The notes below the pieces were generated by a model. The model saw only the letters and a list, made by a program, of their open reading frames with translations, had not been told where the DNA came from and did not search any database. DNA of 57,175 nucleotides, taken from OLB6 sp964493635 (GTDB taxonomy: Bacteria > Bacteroidota > Ignavibacteria > Kapaibacteriales > Kapaibacteriaceae). Positions 51,400 through 57,175 of the stretch are shown piece after piece; the stretch's first letter is position 1; each line of letters begins with the position of its first letter. The position numbers were made by a program, and so were the translations under genes. The stretch is taken from positions 1 through 57,175 of the forward strand of contig CAZBOW010000011.1 in NCBI GenBank assembly GCA_964493635.1, given 5' to 3'.

Positions 51400-53711
51400 A
51401 TGGCAAAGCAGACGAAATCCCTGTTTGCGCAGATCCGTGATGAGGATGCCCAGCGTAGAGCGCCTACCTCGCCGTGGAGCAGTCCAACGGTGCGCTGGAC
51501 GTTTGTTGCCATTGCCGTGGTGACCATGACCCTGGCCTTCCCACGGTCGGGCCTTGAGACACAGTCCGGACGCTACGACCTCTCGTTGCTTGGCACGTCG
51601 TGGACGCAAGACGATGTGGTAGCGGAGTACACCTTCCCCGTGCTGAAGGACCCGTCCGAGCTTCAGCGCGAGCAGGACTCAGCACGCCGCGCATCGCCCC
51701 CCATCTGTGGGGTAGCCTCCGTGCCCGCAGCTACCTCTCGGTTGGACCGAGTCGCCGAGGGCTTAACGGTTGACGGCAAACAGTGGCTGCGGCTGCACTG
51801 GACGGACCTTGTCGAGATCCTTGGACAGCGATACATTCTGGATCGCTCCATCGACAGTCTGCTGGCTTCGGCCGTGATTCTCCAGCGCCCAGAGGCCGTC
51901 GATGTCGTGCTGGACGTGTCACAACTGACGGATGTACTGCAGCTCAAGAAGCAGCTGACCCAGATTACGGCCACAGCACCACCGTCCATCCGCGACGACG
52001 TGCGCTCTGCACTGCTTAGCCTGATCCAGCCTACGCTGAGGGTAGAGCCGCGGGCGACGATTCAGGCGCAACAGGCCGCAGCACAGGCCGTTCCAAGTAC
52101 CATCGAGATTGTCCGCCAAGGCGACGTTCTTGTTGTCCAGGGTCAGCGCTTGGATGATGCTACACTGCGCCGGTTGGCTGGCTATCGCTACGCTCAGTAT
52201 CTCCGGTCGGATTCGCCGGTGTCGCTGTTTATGGTGTTAGGGAGTCTTGGTCATGCCGCCCTGATCACCGCCTTTGTGGTGCTATATCTGATCATCCTGC
52301 GGCCGGCCAGCTTTGAGCGTCCCGGCCAACTTGGAAGTTTGCTGGCACTGCCGGTGCTGACCGCTCTGTTGGCATGGGTTTCCGCCCGGTTGGAACCCGT
52401 GGTTCCCTATGAGTACGTCATTGTGGTGCCGGCGTTCTCCATGATCATTACGATTCTCTACGAGGCCCGAACGGCCCTTGTCCTCACCATGGCCATGTCG
52501 CTTGCAGTGGGCGTGGCACGGGGCAACGATTTCGGCATTGTGTTGGTGCTGCTCTCCGGTGGGGTCCTGGCCATCTACAGCACCCAGCACGTCCGCAATC
52601 GCACCCAGATCTTTACATCGATCTTCGCCATCTTCATCGGACTCGTTGTGGCAACATTGGCCGTGGAGCTTGAGCGCGCTACGCCCGTAGCGGCAATGTG
52701 GCCAAAGTTGCTCATGGCAACGGCAAATGCTGTGATGTCCCCATTGATCACCTTTGCCGTGATCATTGTCTTTGAACGCATGTTCAATGTAGCCACCGAC
52801 ATGCGTCTTGAAGAGTTCGACAGCCTGAACCATCCCCTGCTTCAGAAGCTCAATGAACAGGCACCAGGAACATATCAGCATACCATGGCCGTGGCACGGT
52901 TAGCCGAAGCAGCCGCAACAGCCATTGGAGCCAATACGCTGCTGACGCGGGTGGGCGCCTACTTCCACGACATCGGAAAGCTGGAGAAGAGCGAGTACTT
53001 CGTAGAAAACCAGATGAACATCGGCAACAAGCACGATCGCCTCCCACCAAAGAAAAGTGCGGCGATCATTCGTCAGCATGTGCAAGACGGCATCGAATTG
53101 GCCCGTGAGTATGGTCTACCGGAGCGTATTTGGACCTTCATCCCCATGCACCACGGTACGATGCTCATCAAGCATTTTTACAACGTAGCCGTTGAAGAGT
53201 CTCAGCAGCAGGGTACTCCCGTCGACGAAGGCGATTTCCGCTACCCTGGCCCCCTACCCAACTCCAAGGAGACGGCCATCGTGATGATGGCCGATGCCGT
53301 AGAGGCCTTGTCCCGATTGGAGGACACGTCCAACCGCAAGACCCTCTCCGAGGCTGTCGAAACGATCATGATCGACCGCATGATGGACGGACAGTTGCGC
53401 GATGTGCCCCTTACGCTCCGCGACCTCGATGTGATTCGGTCGTCCTTCGTTAAGAGCTTGCTGGGCATGTCCCATAAGCGTGTGCGCTATGCGCCTGCCG
53501 CAGATGGCACGACCGATAGCGCGACCGATGGCACGACCGATGGCACGACCGATGGNNNNNNNNNNNNNNNNNNNNNNNNNNNNNNNNNNNNNNNNNNNNN
53601 NNNNNNNNNNNNNNNNNNNNNNNNNNNNNNNNNNNNNNNNNNNNNNNNNNNNNNNCGACCGATGGCACGACCGATGGCACGACCGATGGAACCATCGATG
53701 CAGCATCCTGA
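51400..53711 (+). CDS. pgpH: 7TM-HD family c-di-AMP phosphodiesterase (PgpH/YqfF-like), contains assembly gap
   Basis: An N-terminal helix (WTFVAIAVVTMTLAFP), an extracellular 7TM-HDED-type domain (about residues 60-260) containing VQGQRLDDATLRRLAGYRY, seven hydrophobic helices (about 275-460) and a cytosolic HD domain with GTYQHTMAVARLAEAAA, GAYFHDIGKLEKSEYF and PMHHGTMLIKHFY. Such enzymes hydrolyse cyclic di-AMP. The C-terminus is a DGTT tandem array containing the gap. After the gap the array frame continues ...DGTIDAAS and stops at TGA 53709-53711, so the apparent fusion to the following recombinase is a placeholder artefact. Confidence 0.9.
53503..53693. repeat. 12-bp tandem array, unit GATGGCACGACC (DGTT at PgpH C-terminus), interrupted by gap
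   Basis: Left of the gap there are four units (the second is GATAGCGCGACC) plus a partial. Right of it are a partial, two perfect units (53661-53684) and a degenerate one. The flanks share 34 bp, less than the 55 bp seen at the false gaps, so extra units may be missing. Confidence 0.92.
53556..53655. other. Assembly gap (100 N) in the pgpH 3' array
   Basis: Exactly 100 N inside the 12-bp array. Because 100 is not a multiple of three it shifts the frame and creates a spurious pgpH-xerD fusion. Confidence 0.95.
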
Positions 53712-54651
53712 CATAGCCGCAGCGATGCGGCGGTCGATCAGTGGATTTGTTGCCTTTCTGCGTCTGGAGCGCGGCTCGGCCGAACATACCGTAGATGCAT
53801 ACCAGCGTGATGTCCGTCGGCTTGCCGAGCACCTTACGGCCGCAGGATTGGAAACCTTCACCGAAACGCAGCGCCACCACCTGACCGACTTTCTCACAAC
53901 CTTGCATGATGTGGGCCTGTCGGCCGCAACGCGCACGCGCTACATCTCTTCGATCAAGCAGTTGTTTGCATGGCTGTGCGGGATCCGTGCCATGACGGTC
54001 GATCCAACGGCTACGCTCGATGTACCACAGCACCGGCGCTCACTGCCCGACTGCTTGAGTGCCCAAGAGATGGTTCGCCTCATCGAAGCAACAACACCGT
54101 CGGTGGAGAGTGGCCTTCCGCTACGTCCTGCGGATATCCGAGATCGGGCAATGCTTGAAACGCTGTATGCGTGTGGACTTCGTGTGAGTGAGTTACTCGG
54201 TATTCGCCAGCGCGATCTCCACGCCGAGGCTGGCGTGCTGCGCGTGTTCGGGAAGGGGTCAAAGGAGCGACTGGTTCCCATGGGGACGATTGCGTCGCAG
54301 TGGATTGATCGCTACCAACGTGACGTACGACCGCTCTTTCTTGGCTCGTACGATACGGACGATATTCTGTTTTTGAATCAAAGGGGACGAGCCCTGTCGC
54401 GTATGTCCGTTTGGAACATGATTCAGAAGGCCTCGAAACGGGCAGGAATCGAGATCCACGTTCACCCACACATGTTCCGCCACTCGTTTGCGACGCATTT
54501 GCTCGAGGGCGGCGCCGATCTTCGTGCCGTCCAAGAAATGCTTGGGCACGCCGATATCGGTACAACCCAGATCTACACGCACGTCGATCGCGAGTATGTT
54601 CGCGAGGTGCATGCGCTGTTTCACCCACGCTCTCATCAGGGACGCACATGA
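53698..54651 (+). CDS. Tyrosine recombinase XerC/XerD family
   Basis: 317 residues from ATG 53698. An N-terminal SAM-like core-binding domain (ISGFVAFLRLERGSAEHTVD, SAATRTRYISSIKQLFAWL) is followed by the catalytic domain with every active-site residue: Arg in ACGLRVSELLGI, Lys in GKGSKERLVPMG, HxxR in HPHMFRHSFATHLLEGG, His in QEMLGHADIGTT and Tyr in QIYTHVDREY. The length and lack of neighbouring mobile-element genes suggest the housekeeping chromosome-dimer recombinase rather than a phage integrase. The start overlaps the 3' end of pgpH by 14 nt in another frame. Whether XerC or XerD cannot be told. Confidence 0.93.
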   Translation: MQHPDIAAAMRRSISGFVAFLRLERGSAEHTVDAYQRDVRRLAEHLTAAGLETFTETQRHHLTDFLTTLHDVGLSAATRTRYISSIKQLFAWLCGIRAMTVDPTATLDVPQHRRSLPDCLSAQEMVRLIEATTPSVESGLPLRPADIRDRAMLETLYACGLRVSELLGIRQRDLHAEAGVLRVFGKGSKERLVPMGTIASQWIDRYQRDVRPLFLGSYDTDDILFLNQRGRALSRMSVWNMIQKASKRAGIEIHVHPHMFRHSFATHLLEGGADLRAVQEMLGHADIGTTQIYTHVDREYVREVHALFHPRSHQGRT

Positions 54652-55895
54652 TCGTTCGCACGATGGCCGTTACCATACTGCTGTTGTTGACCACAACGAT
54701 GCTACCGGCCACCGTGCAGCCGGGCATCGATGTTCTGCTGGCCAACAATATGAGAGAGCTTGCTGGCAAGCAGGTCGTGGTGGTTACGCATGCAGCTGCG
54801 CGTGCCCATACCGGACGCAGTACTGCCGAGGAGCTCATTTCCCATCCACGTGTACACGTGCTGCGCCTGCTGGCTCCTGAACACGGATACTACGGCGTTG
54901 TTCGAGCCGGAGATCACGTCTCCGACGACATTGTTGGTACCACGCCCGTGGTGTCGCTCTACGGGCGTTTGCGTCGACCGGAACCCTCAATGATTCGTGA
55001 TGCGGATGTTGTGGTGGTCGACTTTCAGGACATCGGCACGCGTTCGTACACCTACATCAGCACCATGATCGAAGTCATGGAGGCCTGTGCCGAACTTGGA
55101 GTCCCGGTGATGATCCTGGATCGGCCCAATCCGCTTGGCGGAATGGTCGTCAATGGCGCCATCCCCGATCCAGACGTGCGGAACTTCGTCTGCCGTGCCC
55201 CCATCCCCTATGTACATGGCATGACCATGGGCGAGCTGGCCTCGATGGTGTCGGGCGAAGGATGGCTGCAGCCAGACGATACCGGCGCGCCAAAGCGGTG
55301 TTCGGTCACGGTCGTTGCGTGTGCCGGCTGGACGCGCACGATGCGGTGGGAGGATACGGGGCTGGACTGGTACCCAACGTCTCCCAATATTCCCACCATC
55401 ACTGCGGCCAGGGGATATCCTGTTGTTGGCCTACTGGGGGAGCTTGGCCTCGCATCGATCGGCATTGGAACGTCCGGTCCGTTTACCATGATTGGTGCGC
55501 CCGACTATGTTCTGAACGCGGACGACCAGACCGCGCTGCTTGGCAACCTTGCCGCGTGTGGCGTCGTAGCGCGAGCCGGTCGTTTTGTGCCCATTGCCGG
55601 TAAGTTCGCAAAGCAAGAGTGCGTTGGCTACCATCTGGCCTATGCCGACGACTCGACGTTTACGCCCTTTGATGCCGCCGTCGTGTTACTACATCACCTT
55701 CGCTCGCGGTATCCGGCAGCACTCTCTCCTGGTGTGGTCAGTGGTAATGCCGGCCAGATGTTCGTCAAGACCTCCGGATCTTCTCGGTGGTTGAGCATGC
55801 TCCAAGCAGGTGCGCCACTAGCGCAGCTGCAGGCATCGGCCAACACTGGCGTAAAGGAGTTTCTCCTGCGACGGCTACCCTACTTGCTGTACTGA
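54648..55895 (+). CDS. namZ: Exo-beta-N-acetylmuramidase NamZ-like (DUF1343, GH171)
   Basis: 415 residues. A signal peptide (MIVRTMAVTILLLLTTTMLP) precedes the DUF1343 domain: VVVTHAAA, LLAPEHGYYGVVRAGDHV, VVVDFQDIGTRSYTYISTM, ILDRPNPLGGMVVNG and WYPTSPNIPT. Characterised members (Bacillus YbbC/NamZ) remove terminal MurNAc from peptidoglycan fragments. The predicted export places it in the periplasm. The ATG overlaps the xerC/D stop by 4 nt, so it is translationally coupled to it; the 3' end overlaps the next convergent gene by 16 nt. Confidence 0.87.
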   Translation: MIVRTMAVTILLLLTTTMLPATVQPGIDVLLANNMRELAGKQVVVVTHAAARAHTGRSTAEELISHPRVHVLRLLAPEHGYYGVVRAGDHVSDDIVGTTPVVSLYGRLRRPEPSMIRDADVVVVDFQDIGTRSYTYISTMIEVMEACAELGVPVMILDRPNPLGGMVVNGAIPDPDVRNFVCRAPIPYVHGMTMGELASMVSGEGWLQPDDTGAPKRCSVTVVACAGWTRTMRWEDTGLDWYPTSPNIPTITAARGYPVVGLLGELGLASIGIGTSGPFTMIGAPDYVLNADDQTALLGNLAACGVVARAGRFVPIAGKFAKQECVGYHLAYADDSTFTPFDAAVVLLHHLRSRYPAALSPGVVSGNAGQMFVKTSGSSRWLSMLQAGAPLAQLQASANTGVKEFLLRRLPYLLY

Positions 55896-57175
55896 TACGC
55901 CCGCAGCACATGCTGCAGGCGAACAACGGCCAGGCCCACGGATACAGGGCGCGTCGCAACGGGTTCGTCGAAGAAGGCATGGCGGTTCTCGACGACCATC
56001 CCGGTTGAACCACCACCATCCAAGTTCATGGCCTGGTGTGCACCTAGGGCCTCCATGATCGAAGCCAGATCGGCTAGTGTTGCCCCGTAGGCGCTCCGGT
56101 CTTTTCGTGAGGGCTCTACGGCAACAAGGAAGAGGACATCACCTGTTTCGTCGGATCCCAGTGCGGTACGAGCGAGGTGCTGACGAACAAAGCGCTTTCC
56201 AGTTACCCCCTCGATGGCCGCTTCATGTCCGGCAACTCCATTTCGTACGAGTCGTGGCGTTCCACTGACGGCATTCATAAAATTTATGCCCTCGTGAAGA
56301 TTGGTTTTGAACTCCAACAACACCGTGTCACCGAGTTTGGGCAGGGGGCCTGCCAGTGCGGAGCGAGGCAACGAAATTACGGCGCCTCGCAACGGCGTGG
56401 ACACAATCCCGGTGTCGACAGCAAGAACTCGGCAGGGTGTGGTGCGGTTTACACTCGGGAATCGCAAGTACCGTACTTGGATCTTCACCATCGGATGTTC
56501 CCGGTTTTGCTCCAGATGAGCGCGTGCCATCTCTGCTCGTAGGTCGGCCTCGGTCACCGCCTGTTCGGTAGAATCATCGCCCATACTGCGATCCAGACCA
56601 CTGCGCTCGGATGCCGACTGCTGCCACAGCCATTCGAGTTGCTCCGGCGTAATGAACGGCACGGTCTTTCCACCATACTGGTTGTAAACCACCACTCCCG
56701 TGGAATCAGAGCGCCGATTGGTACTGGTGATGGGCAAGTGCACCGATCCAATCATTACGGTGCCCTGCAGGCGGAACGTGTCGATGAACAGACGGTTCCG
56801 TGCGTCAAAGAACGCACTGGACCACTGCTTGTGTGGTGTCATTTCAATCACTTCCCCATCCACCACACAGGGCCCAATGGGGTTGTTCCGAACAGCTGCC
56901 CAGAAGTTCGCATTGACCATCGCCATGACGGCATCACCGTTGACCACCTCATATCGATCCGACATCGGCACGAGCGGCTCACGACTCAGAGCGTGGTTCA
57001 ACGCTTTGACGACTCGGATGGCATTACCCGCAACGGTTCGATTCACCGCAACAACGTGGACATTCGACGGGCGCCGTCCATTGGTTCGGTATTCGCGGTA
57101 GGTCACGCCCGGAGCCAGTGTACGCTCGGTCCGAACCGTCAGCTTCGGTGCCGGTCCCCCCACGCCAGCATGGAG
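55880..57175 (-). CDS. Phosphodiester glycosidase-family protein (NAGPA/DUF2233-like), N-terminus outside window
   Basis: 431 codons open to the right edge. A GTG at 57161-57163 is not taken as the start because the frame continues upstream and no signal peptide is yet seen. The C-terminal part has the family motif MNLDGGGSTGMVVENRHA and ASIMEALGAHQA. Earlier parts include RVVKALNHALSREPLVPMSD and VNANFWAAVRNNPIGPCVVDG, typical of NAGPA-like domains. Members cleave GlcNAc-1-phosphodiester or related bonds in glycan/cell-wall turnover. It is convergent with namZ. Confidence 0.8.
   Translation of the reverse strand, partial: LHAGVGGPAPKLTVRTERTLAPGVTYREYRTNGRRPSNVHVVAVNRTVAGNAIRVVKALNHALSREPLVPMSDRYEVVNGDAVMAMVNANFWAAVRNNPIGPCVVDGEVIEMTPHKQWSSAFFDARNRLFIDTFRLQGTVMIGSVHLPITSTNRRSDSTGVVVYNQYGGKTVPFITPEQLEWLWQQSASERSGLDRSMGDDSTEQAVTEADLRAEMARAHLEQNREHPMVKIQVRYLRFPSVNRTTPCRVLAVDTGIVSTPLRGAVISLPRSALAGPLPKLGDTVLLEFKTNLHEGINFMNAVSGTPRLVRNGVAGHEAAIEGVTGKRFVRQHLARTALGSDETGDVLFLVAVEPSRKDRSAYGATLADLASIMEALGAHQAMNLDGGGSTGMVVENRHAFFDEPVATRPVSVGLAVVRLQHVLRAYQYSK

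Noticed and set aside
51400..54651. A single 1083-residue PgpH-recombinase fusion protein
   Set aside because: The open frame depends on the 100-N placeholder; the array frame ends at TGA 53711 and the recombinase has its own ATG at 53698.
53698..54651. Tyrosine recombinase as an integrase marking a mobile element
   Set aside because: Full-length Xer-type protein among housekeeping genes; no attachment-site duplication, phage or transposon genes seen. The tRNA-Lys is 48 kb away and has no repeated 3' end that I can see.

Overview
The window looks like chromosomal DNA of a Gram-negative bacterium of the Bacteroidota/Chlorobiota (FCB) lineage, probably a draft or metagenome-derived assembly. 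Lineage clues are an Oar-like TonB-dependent receptor with an N-terminal carboxypeptidase-regulatory-like domain, a secreted nuclease ending in what looks like a type IX secretion (T9SS) sorting domain, OmpA-type envelope proteins, and Bacteroidota-type promoter boxes (TAnnTTTG). The resemblance is closest to Chlorobi/Ignavibacteria/Kapabacteria-type genomes, but this is inference from gene content. There are seven runs of exactly 100 N. These are scaffold placeholders and they break or shift several reading frames artificially.

Layout: (1) 1-5.7 kb holds a partial LysE-type exporter, an APC amino-acid permease, an OmpA-domain protein and dxs, followed by a short repeat array and tRNA-Lys. 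(2) 5.8-14.4 kb, minus strand: a beta-CASP metallo-beta-lactamase nuclease, aspA, and an RND efflux system (adaptor plus an inner-membrane pump fused in frame to a NodT-type outer-membrane lipoprotein). (3) 14.5-16.3 kb: an ABC exporter. (4) 16.3-30.1 kb, minus strand: a long exopolysaccharide/O-antigen-type operon. It runs rmlB, nucleotide-sugar dehydrogenase, wecB, SLBB export protein, GT2, flippase, polyprenyl-P glycosylphosphotransferase, polyprenol-P mannosyltransferase-like GT2 and a GT2/pseudo-glycosylphosphotransferase fusion, then accA and a degenerate RsuA-like protein. (5) 30.2-43.1 kb: a NagZ-type GH3 enzyme, an ECF sigma/anti-sigma/lipoprotein unit, thioesterase, threonine aldolase, acyl-CoA ligase, a dolichol/phytol kinase-like protein, ispE, glgA and a GAF-SpoIIE phosphatase. 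(6) 43.2-49.0 kb: an Oar-like receptor, a DUF4397 lipoprotein and a T9SS-type extracellular nuclease. (7) 49.0-57.2 kb: rsmE, two crotonase-family enzymes, a PgpH-like 7TM-HD c-di-AMP phosphodiesterase, a XerC/D recombinase, NamZ (DUF1343) and a phosphodiester-glycosidase-like protein.

The most unusual signal is not a gene. At least eight loci carry short tandem arrays whose unit is always 12 bp but whose sequence differs from locus to locus. Seven lie in coding sequence as four-residue repeats (QKGE, SPQP, IQPR, SVLP, AEAP-type, HESN, DGTT). One lies just behind the dxs stop codon. Four of the seven assembly gaps fall inside such arrays and a fifth lies beside one. The arrays sit in linkers, at domain boundaries, or at gene starts and ends, including directly after the wecB start codon and across the pgpH/xerD junction. 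A second genome-wide signal is an extended promoter box, roughly CGTAnnTTYGC, often only 3-6 nt upstream of the start codon, which suggests leaderless transcription. The genome is compact: nearly all convergent gene pairs abut or overlap at their 3' ends, and no stretch over 300 bases is without a gene.
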